Below the pieces are notes generated by a model that saw only the letters and a list, made by a program, of their open reading frames with translations, had not been told where the DNA came from and ran no database searches. Shown piece after piece: positions 27,205 to 36,920 of a stretch of DNA of 64,000 bases. The stretch spans positions 5,005-69,004 of the forward strand of contig PYIY01000036.1 in the NCBI GenBank assembly GCA_003635195.1, written 5' to 3'. The stretch is from Candidatus Poribacteria bacterium (GTDB lineage Bacteria > Poribacteria > WGA-4E > WGA-3G). Position 1 is the stretch's first letter. The number at the start of each line of letters is the position of its first letter. Position numbers and translations under genes: made by a program.

Positions 27205-30200
27205 GTGAGAAAGAGCGGTTCCGATTTGCCTATCTATCACCAGCATCAATATGCCAACGCAGTGTCCCTTTGTAAAACAGACCTTCCGTCACGAATACGC
27301 ATGTTGCTTGTTTTCATGCTGAAGTGTGTGTGCATAGCGGCAGCTGTATTCGTCATGGCATGTCTCTTTTCCGCAATGCAATCGGTTATAGCGCAAGACG
27401 CGCAACCCCCAGAGCCTCCCGCTGCTGAGACGGAAATCCCCGACTCCCAAGAGGGACAGGCACAAGAGGAAGGCGAAAACAACTCAGAACAGTTGGACCC
27501 GGAGACTGATGTTCCCGAAGAAGGCGACGTGCAACCGTCAGAGCCGCCTGCTGAGGCGGAAACCCCCGATTCTCAAGAGGAGCAAGCACAAGAAGAAGAA
27601 AGTGGTTCAGAACGGTTGAACCCGGAAACTGATGTGCCCGAAGAAGGCATGGTCATCGGCGATGGCGATGATATGTCTATCGTTGATAATTTCGTTCAGA
27701 TTCACGGAAATGCCCTCATCAAATTTGAAGATGTCATTTTGCGAGCGGATCATGTCTGGGCGGATTTCGATGAGAATCTGCTACGGGCATCAGGGAACGT
27801 TCATCTCAAGGTAGGCAATGAAGAGACCTACTCTGATGAACTCATCTTCAATCTTGAAAACAAAAAAGGCATTGCCCGTAACGGCTTCACATATAGCGAT
27901 CCGTGGTACTTCGGCGGGAGTGAAATCTTTAAAATAGAGGAAGATCGCTCCTATATCCGGAGCGCAACGCTGACCACCTGTTCACTGAAACACCCACACT
28001 ACTATTTCAGCGTCACCGAAGTCATCGTCCGAATGAATCAGGAGTTGATCGCCAAAAACATCGTTTTACGTATTGGTGGGTTTCCACTCTTCTATTTCCC
28101 CGCAATTCGACGGGATCTCCGTAAAGGAAAAGTAGCAAAGATTATTGTCAAGCTTGGAACAGATAGCTACCAAGGTCCCTATATCAGTATTATCCAGCCG
28201 CTTGTACGTAAACGGCGTTATGACGGTGCGTTGCTTTACGACAGAAGCGCGCGACGCGGGCAAGGCTACGGCTTTGAAGGAAAGTATCGGTTCTCGGATA
28301 CAAAGTTCCAAGAAATTTACATCCCTATTCCGCCAGATGTAACGCCTAATCAACGTACCAAATTACAAGAGAAAGCCCAAGAATTACAGGACCGACTTGA
28401 CGGTGAATATGATCGCTATTGGTTGAAGCAGATTTTTCTTGAATATAAGATCACTGATGCCGATGTTACCCGTGCCAAAGAGCAGGCGGAAGAACTTTTC
28501 AAGCAGCTTCAAGAAGAAGGCGCAGACTTTGCCGATCTCGCGCAGCGTAGTTCTGACCACTCGGATACCCGTTATGAGGGAGGCGACCTCGGTTTTCTCG
28601 CTCGCGGCGAAACCGACGCGGACGGTGAACCTATACTTGATCCCGCTTTGGAAGAGGCTGCCTTTGCACTACAAGAGGGCGAAATTAGTGCTATCGTCCA
28701 AACCGAATCCGCATTTCACATCCTCAAAGCTGATCAGATTGTCGATGTCTACGGTGAACGCGAGGTTAAAATCCGACGCATTGACATCGCTATTACCGCA
28801 AGCGATGAGACAAAGGACGCGCTGCGCGCATTAGCAGATGATATGCTCCAACGGGCACACAAAGGGGAACCGTTTGAAGAACTCGTGCAAATATCCTCAG
28901 ACATGATGGAAAGTCTGTCCGGTGAATTTGCTGATGTCGTGCAACCGACAATCTCCGAAGTCAATGAAGGCAAAGGACTGCCGTTAAACGAAATGGAGTC
29001 TTCTTGGCAGTCCTCTATCAGGCGTTTAAGGAAACCGGGAGATGTTATTGAACGACGACCCATCACTATGCCTGAAGGTATCTACATTTTCCAGTTAATC
29101 AAAAAAGAGGAGACACCTACCTTTGAAGCGATCGCAGCGGAATTTGAGGCGGAATGGGAGACATTTTACGAAGGCGTAATGAATCCTGCACCTGAAAAGA
29201 CTGAGGAAGGGGCTGAAACAGATGAAACACCCCAAGGTCTTACTGAGGATACTCAACCCCAAGAAACTGATACTGCGCCGGATGAGGCAGCACCTGTTCA
29301 AGAGGCTGATGCTGCTGATATTGATGATGGACAGAATGTTGAGCCGGACGAAACAGAGGAGGGTGAGGGCGCGCAGAACGCTGATCAGAACGAAGTGGAG
29401 GAAGACAAACAAGGCGGGGCAGTACCTAATGAAAACGAAGTTGATTCCGAAGATTTAGTCGCCGAGGAAGACACAGGAGAAGAGACGGAGGAAGATGCGA
29501 AAGAGGATGCAGAAGGTGAAGAGGAATTGAAAATCTATCGGAAACACGGATTCCGTGGACGGTGGGAAGACCCAAGTCCGGTCGCTTCGGAGGCGCAAAA
29601 TTTATATGCTGGCGACTTGGGGAGACGACCCATTCAGACCAAAAAATCTTTTCGGCTCATCAAAGTTGATAAAAAGCGGACCTATCGCGGCGACCTCTAT
29701 ATCTACGGTAAAGATCTTTATTCTGCCCAACGCCAGAGTGCCGTCCGAACCGGTAAAAATCTGATTGCGCGATGGGCGCACACACATTCCATTTACACAC
29801 CGTGGGATAACCGCCAAGAAGGTAGAAGACCCATTAGTTTCACTGGCAGGACAGAACTTCGATCCCAGAGTTATAAGGAAGAGTACCAACTTCCAAGTCA
29901 ATCTACACTTAACTCTTTTGCCCTTCTTACTTATGGGACGGGTTTATCAACCTATGATCTCCAAGATCTGGATGAAAATGGGAATCTGAAGTTTTCGCGA
30001 GAGACTATCGGAGACATCACCAGTAGACTTGAAATCCGGCACATCCACGATTTCACGGGTGAAGGCACAAGGTCGCTACAGAAGCTGCCGCGATTAACCG
30101 TGAATTTTTCACGGATGCGCCTCAGCGCGTTCCCGCTTTTTGAGACGCTTAACGACGGCATGTTAACGGTTGCTGAAAAGTTTGAAACAGAGACACCGTT

Positions 30201-31362
30201 CCTTTCAATGTTCTCGTTTCCAACGCTTGAAAGCACAAGTGTTGACCTCGATGTGGAATTCGGTAACTTCTTTCGGGAGGTCTTTCGCAATAAAGATAGT
30301 GAAGAAGAGAGGGATGTATTCCTGAAAACGATGGACCTCGGTTTTGATGTCCGTAAACAATCAACACTTCTGATTACACCTTTACGAGAACTGCAGCTGA
30401 GCCTCAACCTCAACTCAAATACGGTCTGGCACGACCGAGACCAGGATGGAAACAAGAACATTTTTCGGGGTGTTTTCAGTTTTAACGGATCGGCTACAAA
30501 TACGCTCTTCCGCATCTACAACGTTAGTTTTATCCCGGGGCTACGGAAATTACGGCACGAGCTGCAATCCTCACTCCGCTACGATTACCAACCTGCTGTT
30601 GATAGAGATGATAACCTCTACCCATTCGGTCCCAGCACCTATTTCTATGAGCGAAAACGTCTGACTTATAGTTTCAACACAGGTATTGAAATCAAAACCC
30701 GGCGGAGCCAATCGCCGCATCGGATCCTTTATTTTGATACGCGTCTTACTGCAGATTTTACAGAGTTTGATCCCTTATATGATCGTCAATTTGAACCGAT
30801 TGAGAGCGATTTTACAATCGTCCCGCTTCCGAGTCGAAACCTTAACATGACGATCCGTCTCACACACGATCCGAATCCGCATCCAGATGATGGCAAACAG
30901 TTCAAGATGGTCGGATTCCGTTCCAACATCCGCTATACCCGAAAGACTTGGAATGTTAGTATCGGGAGTTCTTTCAGCAAAAGGCATACCGCGCGGCGTG
31001 CTTCTCGGTCTATCACTGCGACTGGACGTTACCGTTTAAGCCGGAACCTCGAATTTAACGCCAGTCTTATCTATTACCCGATTGATGGACAATTTTACCA
31101 ACAACGTTTAACGATGACGCGGAACCTACACGATTGGAATCTTCGGATTTCTTGGAGTCGCATCGGTATTAAACGCGCACCGCCTTACGACAACGTCCGT
31201 CAAGACTTTACATTCCAGGTGAGTCTCATCCAAGAACCTGCGGTTTCAATGGGTATCGGCTATGACGCAACAACCGAAACCTGGGGCATCCGAACATTAC
31301 CAGCGGGTGCACCTTACAACGCATTCGGTGTCGGCAATTCACTCGGTAGGTCTTATTTCTAA
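27205..31362 (+). CDS. lptD: LptD-like LPS assembly protein with inserted parvulin domains
   Basis: Starts with GTG at 27205 (ATG 27301 is the alternative); 1385 residues, far above the usual 750-900. A signal sequence near 33-62 precedes an acidic linker containing a twice-repeated 41-residue unit (about 67-149). Residues about 155-310 are the OstA/LptA-like slide domain (GNALIKFEDVILRADHVWAD, then TTCSLKHPHYYF, then GFPLFYFPAIRRDL). The barrel begins, then at about 405-515 a PpiC domain interrupts it (IFLEYKITDADVTRAKEQAE, GGDLGFLARGE, ESAFHILKADQI), followed by a weaker second copy (about 520-640). A very acidic linker (650-775) leads to the C-terminal barrel, which ends in phenylalanine (GRSYF). 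LptD inserts lipopolysaccharide into the outer leaflet. Confidence 0.85.
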   Translation: MRKSGSDLPIYHQHQYANAVSLCKTDLPSRIRMLLVFMLKCVCIAAAVFVMACLFSAMQSVIAQDAQPPEPPAAETEIPDSQEGQAQEEGENNSEQLDPETDVPEEGDVQPSEPPAEAETPDSQEEQAQEEESGSERLNPETDVPEEGMVIGDGDDMSIVDNFVQIHGNALIKFEDVILRADHVWADFDENLLRASGNVHLKVGNEETYSDELIFNLENKKGIARNGFTYSDPWYFGGSEIFKIEEDRSYIRSATLTTCSLKHPHYYFSVTEVIVRMNQELIAKNIVLRIGGFPLFYFPAIRRDLRKGKVAKIIVKLGTDSYQGPYISIIQPLVRKRRYDGALLYDRSARRGQGYGFEGKYRFSDTKFQEIYIPIPPDVTPNQRTKLQEKAQELQDRLDGEYDRYWLKQIFLEYKITDADVTRAKEQAEELFKQLQEEGADFADLAQRSSDHSDTRYEGGDLGFLARGETDADGEPILDPALEEAAFALQEGEISAIVQTESAFHILKADQIVDVYGEREVKIRRIDIAITASDETKDALRALADDMLQRAHKGEPFEELVQISSDMMESLSGEFADVVQPTISEVNEGKGLPLNEMESSWQSSIRRLRKPGDVIERRPITMPEGIYIFQLIKKEETPTFEAIAAEFEAEWETFYEGVMNPAPEKTEEGAETDETPQGLTEDTQPQETDTAPDEAAPVQEADAADIDDGQNVEPDETEEGEGAQNADQNEVEEDKQGGAVPNENEVDSEDLVAEEDTGEETEEDAKEDAEGEEELKIYRKHGFRGRWEDPSPVASEAQNLYAGDLGRRPIQTKKSFRLIKVDKKRTYRGDLYIYGKDLYSAQRQSAVRTGKNLIARWAHTHSIYTPWDNRQEGRRPISFTGRTELRSQSYKEEYQLPSQSTLNSFALLTYGTGLSTYDLQDLDENGNLKFSRETIGDITSRLEIRHIHDFTGEGTRSLQKLPRLTVNFSRMRLSAFPLFETLNDGMLTVAEKFETETPFLSMFSFPTLESTSVDLDVEFGNFFREVFRNKDSEEERDVFLKTMDLGFDVRKQSTLLITPLRELQLSLNLNSNTVWHDRDQDGNKNIFRGVFSFNGSATNTLFRIYNVSFIPGLRKLRHELQSSLRYDYQPAVDRDDNLYPFGPSTYFYERKRLTYSFNTGIEIKTRRSQSPHRILYFDTRLTADFTEFDPLYDRQFEPIESDFTIVPLPSRNLNMTIRLTHDPNPHPDDGKQFKMVGFRSNIRYTRKTWNVSIGSSFSKRHTARRASRSITATGRYRLSRNLEFNASLIYYPIDGQFYQQRLTMTRNLHDWNLRISWSRIGIKRAPPYDNVRQDFTFQVSLIQEPAVSMGIGYDATTETWGIRTLPAGAPYNAFGVGNSLGRSYF
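27403..27651 (+). repeat. Internal tandem duplication in the LptD-like gene
   Basis: Two diverged copies of about 125 bases (near 27403-27528 and 27529-27651) encode the acidic proline-rich linker, each ending in DPETDVPEEG or NPETDVPEEG. Confidence 0.7.
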
Positions 31363-31550
31363 TATCTGTTCCTTTTCCCCAGGGCTATTTAGTTTTCCAT
31401 TTTTTAAGCAAATTTTTAACCCCAGGCCCGGTAGATTCGGTTTCCTAGAAGAAATACCCCAGCAAAAACACCGAACCGGATTCGTGAAAAGAGGCGCGAA
31501 ACTCAAGAATCTCTTAAAACTAAATAACCCCGCCCTTTTCCTCGAATAAT

Positions 31551-31580
31551 GTTGCAAGGATTTTAGAAGATACGGTATAA
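31551..31580 (+). pseudogene. Relic of the 3-prime end of an hsdM gene
   Basis: Ten codons read V-A-R-I-L-E-D-T-V-stop, matching the true hsdM ending at 36891-36920 ([13 protein letters not shown]) at 26 of 30 bases. In both places the same promoter pattern and HTH gene follow. Nothing upstream continues the match in the 31363-31550 stretch, so only the tip remains. The rest of that 188-base stretch shows no gene. Confidence 0.6.
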
Positions 31581-31581
31581 T
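31552..31581 (+). promoter_or_regulatory. Promoter of the orphan HTH gene
   Basis: TTGCAA (31552-31557), 18 bases, TATAAT (31576-31581). It lies within the hsdM relic and is the same in position and spacing as the one at 36892-36921. TGGAGG before the ATG at 31600 is the ribosome site. Confidence 0.55.
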
Positions 31582-31599
31582 GTCAGATGGAGGCAAAAA

Positions 31600-31929
31600 A
31601 TGAGTGAAGAGATCAAAGTTGAGGAGAGTTCTGGGAATGTGTTTTTGGACATCGGTTTCTCTGAGGAAGAAGCGGAATACCACCAGTTAAGGGTAGACCT
31701 CGCCTTCTCAATCTATCATCTTCTTGAGGAGCAAAAACTAACACCAGCAAAAGCAGAAGCACGCTTTGGACTCGATCCGTCTGATGTGTCCCGCCTGAAG
31801 GAAACGGATTTTACAGATTTTACTGTAGAGCGGCTGCTAATGATTCTGAAGCGGCTGAACCGCAAGGTTGAAATTCATATCAAGCCTTCAGACAAAACAA
31901 CCAACTACCAGCGAGTTTTTGTTACGTAG
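31600..31929 (+). CDS. Orphan XRE/HigA-like helix-turn-helix protein
   Basis: 109 residues. After an acidic N-terminus (MSEEIKVEESSGNVFLDIGF) comes a five-helix XRE domain of the HTH_37 type at about 30-90 (LTPAKAEARFGLDPSDVSRL holds the recognition helix). Such proteins are antitoxins or regulators paired with a phage Gp49/RelE-type toxin, but no toxin gene is next to this one. It is a close copy of the HTH gene inside the hsd locus (36970-37296), which begins with nearly the same 20 residues. It probably is what remains of a second hsd-type locus; it may still bind the same sites as its relative. Ribosome site and promoter look intact. Confidence 0.8.
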   Translation: MSEEIKVEESSGNVFLDIGFSEEEAEYHQLRVDLAFSIYHLLEEQKLTPAKAEARFGLDPSDVSRLKETDFTDFTVERLLMILKRLNRKVEIHIKPSDKTTNYQRVFVT

Positions 31930-31962
31930 CGATGTCTGTTTGCTGTGGGGAGAAAGATACTA

Positions 31963-32736
31963 ATGCTACTCAAGGATCGCATCTGCATTGTAACTGGTGG
32001 AAGTTCAGGCATCGGACGCGGCATCGCCCTTGAATTTGCCCGTGAGGGGGCGCGTATTGCTGTTGTTGATAAGCAGGAAGCCCCCCTTCGCGGTAAATAT
32101 CATGAAACCGATGTTGAAACGCCAACCGTCCCGGAAATCGAAAAACTCGGGGCACACGGAGTATTCATTCAGACCGATGTCGCTGACGCATCACAAGTCG
32201 CTGACGCGATACAGCAGACTGTCGAACATTTCGGCGGACTCGATATTCTCGTCAATAACGCCGGTATCCACATCCCTGGTGGTGCCCAAGATATCTCTAT
32301 CGCTGATTGGGATAAAGTCGTCGGTGTCAATCTCCGCGGTGTTTTCGTTGCGACGAAACTCGCCATCCCACATCTGAAGCAGTCAAAGTTTGGAAGGATC
32401 ATCCAGATCGCTTCTGTCCATGCTTATGGCGGTGGCGCGGGCCCTGCATACGCGCCAGCGAAAGCGGCTGTCGTCAACATGGTTCGGGATACAGCGTTGG
32501 AAATCGGGGAGTTCGGCATAACCGTCAACGCCATCTGTCCGGGGTACATTGAGACAGCAATCCAGGACTATCTCACGCCAGAACAGATTGAAGAGGCACT
32601 CGAGAAGACCGCCTTGCCGCGTTTCGGACTACCGAGGGACATCGGACGTGTTGCTGTCTTCCTCGCCTCCGACGATGCTGAATGGGTTACGGGCACCTCT
32701 CTCCTCGTTGATGGTGGGTTCGCCGCAGGCGTTTAA
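31963..32736 (+). CDS. Short-chain dehydrogenase/reductase (SDR)
   Basis: 257 residues from ATG 31963, after GGGGAGAAAGATACTA. Classical SDR: TGGSSGIG (11-18) binds NAD(P), VVD at the end of strand two suggests NAD preference, NNAG (98-101), catalytic S151, Y163 and K167 (PAYAPAK) are all present, and the C-terminal VTGTSLLVDGGF is typical. It oxidises or reduces an alcohol/ketone; the substrate is unknown (sugar or acyl alcohol possible). A second SDR follows 47 bases later on the same strand, with a small hairpin between. The two share only family-level similarity, so they are not a recent duplication. Confidence 0.92.
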   Translation: MLLKDRICIVTGGSSGIGRGIALEFAREGARIAVVDKQEAPLRGKYHETDVETPTVPEIEKLGAHGVFIQTDVADASQVADAIQQTVEHFGGLDILVNNAGIHIPGGAQDISIADWDKVVGVNLRGVFVATKLAIPHLKQSKFGRIIQIASVHAYGGGAGPAYAPAKAAVVNMVRDTALEIGEFGITVNAICPGYIETAIQDYLTPEQIEEALEKTALPRFGLPRDIGRVAVFLASDDAEWVTGTSLLVDGGFAAGV

Positions 32737-32744
32737 TAGGAGTA

Positions 32745-32761
32745 GGCACGCTCCGCGTGCC
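32745..32761. repeat. Short perfect hairpin between two SDR genes
   Basis: GGCACGC-TCC-GCGTGCC, a seven-pair stem with a three-base loop. No T run; possibly a dispersed palindromic unit. Confidence 0.45.
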
Positions 32762-32782
32762 GTCCACAAGAGAAAACAACAC

Positions 32783-33583
32783 ATGCAAACAAATCCATGG
32801 GGAACAATCCGTTTTACAGATAAAGTCGCCTTGGTAACAGGCGGTGCCTCTGGTATCGGTAGAGCGACAGCGAACCGTCTCGCCGCTGAAGGTGCACACG
32901 CCATCATCGCTGATAACAACGATGAGATGGCACATCAAGCAGTTGCCGAAATTCAAGAAACAGGTGGTAAAGCTACCTACATAGAAGTTGATCTTGCCGA
33001 TGATGAAAGCGTTATCGCCGCTGCGCATACTGTCGCCGAAAAGTTTTCTGCCCTCCATGTCCTCGTTAATAATGCTGCTATCTTGAGAACCGGTAAAATT
33101 GAAGACGGCGCGTGGCTACCGAATTGGGAACCCGAAACCGCAATCGGTCTCCGAGGTTGGGTACTAATTACGCAGCATCTCTTACCGCTTTTGAAACAGG
33201 AGGGTGCCGCGATCGTCAACCTCTCGTCAGAAGGCGGGTTTCTCGGCAGACCCGGACAGTGGGTCTACGATGCGATTAAAGCCGGATTAGTCTCTCTCAC
33301 CAAAACGATGGCATCAGAGTTCGTCGAATACGGCATTCGGGTTAACGCCATCGCACCGGGTTGGATTGTTACGGAAATGCACTTCGGCAACGCGCCTGAC
33401 CCGGCTGCGCGTAAAAAGGAGCTGGAAGAATCGCCGATCTCCTCTTGCATCATGGGACGTCGCGCTGGACCCGAAGAAATCGCATCTGTTATCGCGTTCC
33501 TCCTCAGCGACGATGCCTCTTACATAACAGGGCAGACGCTACATGTGGATGGTGGACGGTGGGGGATGTCTGTCGGTCGCTGA
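32783..33583 (+). CDS. Short-chain dehydrogenase/reductase (SDR)
   Basis: The likely start is ATG 32783, giving 266 residues; the frame is open much further upstream but overlaps the previous gene. Motifs: TGGASGIG (about 19-26), ADN after strand two, NNAA (96-99), catalytic S149 within LSSEGG, Y162 and K166 (YDAIK), and ITGQTLHVDGGRW at the C-terminus. A classical cytosolic NAD(P)-dependent oxidoreductase; substrate not predictable. AAGAGAAAACAACAC before the ATG gives only a weak ribosome site. A rho-independent terminator begins at its stop codon. Confidence 0.9.
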   Translation: MQTNPWGTIRFTDKVALVTGGASGIGRATANRLAAEGAHAIIADNNDEMAHQAVAEIQETGGKATYIEVDLADDESVIAAAHTVAEKFSALHVLVNNAAILRTGKIEDGAWLPNWEPETAIGLRGWVLITQHLLPLLKQEGAAIVNLSSEGGFLGRPGQWVYDAIKAGLVSLTKTMASEFVEYGIRVNAIAPGWIVTEMHFGNAPDPAARKKELEESPISSCIMGRRAGPEEIASVIAFLLSDDASYITGQTLHVDGGRWGMSVGR

Positions 33584-33604
33584 TGGCTGACCGCCGACAG
33601 CCAT
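33583..33604 (+). terminator. Rho-independent terminator after the second SDR
   Basis: ATGGCTG (33583-33589) pairs with CAGCCAT (33598-33604); TATTTTATTT follows. The next ATG lies at 33615, so the downstream message must start elsewhere or read through. Confidence 0.6.
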
Positions 33605-33614
33605 TATTTTATTT

Positions 33615-34160
33615 ATGCCAAACAAAACCCACACAACAGCAGTCGTCCTCATCCCACCCGAAGCCGTTCAGCCACCTATCCAAGCCATCCGCCAGATTCA
33701 CGACCGGAACTTCAGACGATGGATGCCCCACATAACGCTGCTCTATCCATTCGCAGAACGTCGCGATTTCGCAGAGGTTACGCCTGCACTTACAAAAGCC
33801 GCACAACAGGTGTCACCTTTTTCCTTTGAACTCGCTCGTTTTGATGCTTTTCAGCACCGAAGATCGTGTACGATGTTCCTTATTCCCGAACCTGCAGACG
33901 AAATCGGGCAACTGCACACGATACTATTGCAGCATCTTCCCGATTATGATGATACCGCGCGATTTGCCAGTGGATTCCACCCACATCTTTCTGTCGGACA
34001 ATTTCAGCACCGTTCCTTGCAGACCCAACAGCAGCGTCTCCAAACCGAATGGCAGCCGATACAATGTGAAGTGGATGCGATCAGTCTTATCTACCGCTCG
34101 CCTGAAACAGATGACCGGTTCGTCGTTGCGGAACAATTTCCGTTTCAGACAAGGAGTTAA
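33615..34160 (+). CDS. 2H phosphoesterase / 2'-5' RNA ligase family protein
   Basis: 181 residues with both HxT/S motifs of the 2H superfamily: H39-I-T in MPHITLLYPF and H124-L-S in FHPHLSVGQF. Such enzymes open cyclic phosphates or act on 2'-5' linkages in RNA or small nucleotides (ThpR, YjcG type). The exact substrate is unknown. The ATG directly follows the T-rich tail of the terminator with no ribosome site, so the start is less certain; no other in-frame ATG upstream is plausible. It overlaps nothing, and the ribosome site of the next gene lies across its stop codon. Confidence 0.85.
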   Translation: MPNKTHTTAVVLIPPEAVQPPIQAIRQIHDRNFRRWMPHITLLYPFAERRDFAEVTPALTKAAQQVSPFSFELARFDAFQHRRSCTMFLIPEPADEIGQLHTILLQHLPDYDDTARFASGFHPHLSVGQFQHRSLQTQQQRLQTEWQPIQCEVDAISLIYRSPETDDRFVVAEQFPFQTRS

Positions 34161-34162
34161 CA

Positions 34163-35335
34163 ATGAATACAAAAATTTTCCTAACCCTAATCGCAATTTT
34201 ACTTATATCTATCTCAGGATGTGAACGGATACGACAAATCGTTACACCTGACGTTTCCACGCCAGAGCCGATATCTACCATCAAAGTCGGCGTGATCCAA
34301 CCCTCGGGACTTGCGCCTAACTTTACCAGAGGCGCGGAACTTGCCAGAACCCAAGTTAACGATGCCGGTGGTCTCCTCGGCATACCCGTTGAATTTATCG
34401 TCATGGACAATCAAGGCGATCGCGAATTCCCAGACGCTGCCGAAAGCGTCCGTATCGCCAAATTACTGATTGAACAAGAAGGCGTTATTGCAATTTTAGG
34501 GCCCCTCCTCTCGACGAATTCCATGCAGGTTGGACCGGTTGTCACTGAGCTTCGGCGACCCATAATTACGGGTTCATCCGGTGAGCAGGTAACCTCGACA
34601 GGTGAATTCGTCTTTATTACGGTTGTGCCTTCCTCAGTTCAGGGCATGACAACCGCACAATTCGCATTAGATCCCACCGAACTCAACGCCAAAACCGCTG
34701 CAACAATCCGTCAGGCAGGAGATGTATACTCTGGTGCTGTCGCTGATGCTTTTGCGGCGAATTTTCAAAAATTCGGAGGCGAACTCGTCGCAAGTGAGGT
34801 CTATCAACACGGCGATAGGGACTTCACCGCACAGTTGACCAAGATTAACGCCGAAACACCGGATGTTCTTCTCATCGCTGGTTTTAACCCCGAAATTCCT
34901 TTATTGGCAGCGCAGGCGAGAGGCATGGGGATTATGGCGACGTTCATCGGGACCAACGGTTGGGATGAACCGGACAAACTCCTCGGCACTTTAGATGACA
35001 ATGCCCCTCTGGAAGGATCTTACTTCACCAGAGGTTTCAATGTCGAGTCTGTCAGCGCGCCTACCTTTGTTGAGGCTTACACAGCGATGTATATGGAACC
35101 GCCCGACGGTCCCTCGGCGTGGGGTTACGATGCGATGTCGTTGTTGGCACTCGCCATCAAAAACGCTGGAGTGCTTGACCCTGATGCCATTCGCGATACT
35201 TTGGCAGCCACAACCGACTATCAAGGCGCGACCGCCATCTCCCATTTTGATGAGAATCGGCACCCCGTCAAATACCTTGAACTCTACACAATCCGCAACG
35301 GACAGATAGAACTCTACAAGGTTGTGAGCCCCTGA
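34163..35335 (+). CDS. Leucine-type substrate-binding lipoprotein of an ABC transporter
   Basis: 390 residues. The lipoprotein signal ends at ISISGC (cysteine at about residue 20). The mature part is a two-lobed type I periplasmic-binding fold of the Peripla_BP_6 (LivJ/branched-chain amino acid) family: [20 protein letters not shown], then [20 protein letters not shown], then [15 protein letters not shown]. It would capture a small ligand in the periplasm. No permease or ATPase genes lie near it, so it is an orphan; these proteins also serve as sensors. AAGGAG before the ATG supports the start. Confidence 0.88.
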   Translation: MNTKIFLTLIAILLISISGCERIRQIVTPDVSTPEPISTIKVGVIQPSGLAPNFTRGAELARTQVNDAGGLLGIPVEFIVMDNQGDREFPDAAESVRIAKLLIEQEGVIAILGPLLSTNSMQVGPVVTELRRPIITGSSGEQVTSTGEFVFITVVPSSVQGMTTAQFALDPTELNAKTAATIRQAGDVYSGAVADAFAANFQKFGGELVASEVYQHGDRDFTAQLTKINAETPDVLLIAGFNPEIPLLAAQARGMGIMATFIGTNGWDEPDKLLGTLDDNAPLEGSYFTRGFNVESVSAPTFVEAYTAMYMEPPDGPSAWGYDAMSLLALAIKNAGVLDPDAIRDTLAATTDYQGATAISHFDENRHPVKYLELYTIRNGQIELYKVVSP

Positions 35336-35354
35336 CCCGAGGAAAACAGACATT

Positions 35355-36920
35355 ATGAACACCAATCTCACGAACATCGAAAATAGGCTCTGGAGTGCTG
35401 CCGATGAACTCAGAGCCAATTCACGTCTTAAGGCATCCGAATACTCAACGCCTGTCCTCGGTCTTATCTTTTTATCATACGCCGATCACAAATTTACACA
35501 GGCTGAAAAAGAAATCAGCAGCGAAGTCGATCCAAGCAGCCGCAGGCATCCGGATCTGAGAATGGAATGTCAAGCCCGCGGGGTCCTTTATCTGCCAGAG
35601 CATTCACGTTTTCAATACCTACTGAATTTGCCAGAAGGTGAAAACATCGGACAAGCCATCACAGACGCTATGAAGGCAATAGAAACAGAAAATTCACAGG
35701 TCGATGGCATCCTACCGAAGACGTACAATCGTCTGGAAAAGAGCACACTCCTTGAACTCCTCCGTATCATGGAACAGATCCCTATGGACATTGAAGGAGA
35801 CGCTTTCGGGAAGGTTTATGAGTACTTCCTCGGCAATTTCGCCATGAGCGAGGGGCAACGCGGCGGTGAATTCTTCACGCCGACTTCGCTCGTCAAACTC
35901 ATCGTTGAGATTATACAACCCTTTCACGGGCGCATCCTTGATCCCGCGTGTGGCTCGGGTGGCATGTTCGTCCAGAGTGCAGCGTTTATTAGCAACCACA
36001 AGAAAAATGGGAACCCCGGAGACATTAGCATTTACGGCGTTGAACGCGTCGCAGAAACGATCAGGCTGTGCAAGATGAACCTTGCCGTTCATGCGCTTGA
36101 AGGCGATATCAAACAGGCAAATAGTTACTATGAGGATCCGCACAACTGCTTCGGTAGGTTTGATTTTGTGATGGCAAATCCACCCTTCAATGTCGATCGC
36201 GTAGATAGAGAACGCATCAAAGACGATCCCCGATTTCCGTTCGGTATGCCTCGCGTTGATAATGCCAACTACCTTTGGATACAACTCTTCTACACTTCGC
36301 TCTCTGAATCTGGACGCGCAGGTTTCGTCATGGCGAACTCCGCCGCCGATGCCCGCGCTTCTGAACTCGACATCCGCCGCCAAATTATTGAATCGGGGGC
36401 AGTCGATGTCATCGTCAGCATCGCCTCAAATTTCTTTTATACCGTTACCTTGCCCTGCACCCTCTATTTTTTCGATAAGTCCAAACGGAACGGCGATAGA
36501 CACGATAAGGTCTTATTCATTGACGCACGCCATCTCTATCAGCAGGTGAGTCGCGCACACCGTGAATTCACACCCTTACAACTTGAATTCCTCGCAAACA
36601 TCGTCAGACTTTATCGCGGAGAAGCACCAGAGAATCAACACGACAGCGCAGATTTCCTCGCCTCAAAATTCCCCGATACAGCATACATTGATATTCCCGG
36701 GCTTTGCAAGGTCGCCACAATTGCCGAGATTGAGACACAAGGCTGGAGTCTGAACCCCGGACGCTATGTTGGGGTTGATGAACAGACAACCGATGATTTT
36801 GACTTCACCGAACGATTTACGCAGCTCAACGAGGAATTAGCCATCCTAAATGCTGAAGCACATCAACTCGAGGAACGCATCGCTGAGAATGTTGCAAAGA
36901 TTCTGGAGGATACGATATAA
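35355..36920 (+). CDS. hsdM: Type I restriction-modification methylase subunit HsdM
   Basis: 521 residues. The N-terminal helical HsdM domain (about 1-140) is followed by the N6-adenine methylase domain: [16 protein letters not shown], motif [13 protein letters not shown] (about 195-206) and motif IV ANPPF (about 274-278). Together with HsdS it methylates adenine in a bipartite target; with HsdR it forms the restriction complex. GAGGAAAACAGACATT precedes the ATG. The promoter of the following HTH gene lies in its last ten codons. HsdS follows after the HTH gene and HsdR about 5 kb further on. Confidence 0.95.
   Translation: MNTNLTNIENRLWSAADELRANSRLKASEYSTPVLGLIFLSYADHKFTQAEKEISSEVDPSSRRHPDLRMECQARGVLYLPEHSRFQYLLNLPEGENIGQAITDAMKAIETENSQVDGILPKTYNRLEKSTLLELLRIMEQIPMDIEGDAFGKVYEYFLGNFAMSEGQRGGEFFTPTSLVKLIVEIIQPFHGRILDPACGSGGMFVQSAAFISNHKKNGNPGDISIYGVERVAETIRLCKMNLAVHALEGDIKQANSYYEDPHNCFGRFDFVMANPPFNVDRVDRERIKDDPRFPFGMPRVDNANYLWIQLFYTSLSESGRAGFVMANSAADARASELDIRRQIIESGAVDVIVSIASNFFYTVTLPCTLYFFDKSKRNGDRHDKVLFIDARHLYQQVSRAHREFTPLQLEFLANIVRLYRGEAPENQHDSADFLASKFPDTAYIDIPGLCKVATIAEIETQGWSLNPGRYVGVDEQTTDDFDFTERFTQLNEELAILNAEAHQLEERIAENVAKILEDTI

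Noticed and set aside
31339..31683. Minus-strand frame of 114 codons across the intergenic space before the orphan HTH gene
   Set aside because: Overlaps the end of lptD, the HTH start and the hsdM relic; composition not protein-like.
32549..32782. Upstream extension of the second SDR frame
   Set aside because: It overlaps the first SDR gene in another frame; SDR homology begins only after ATG 32783.
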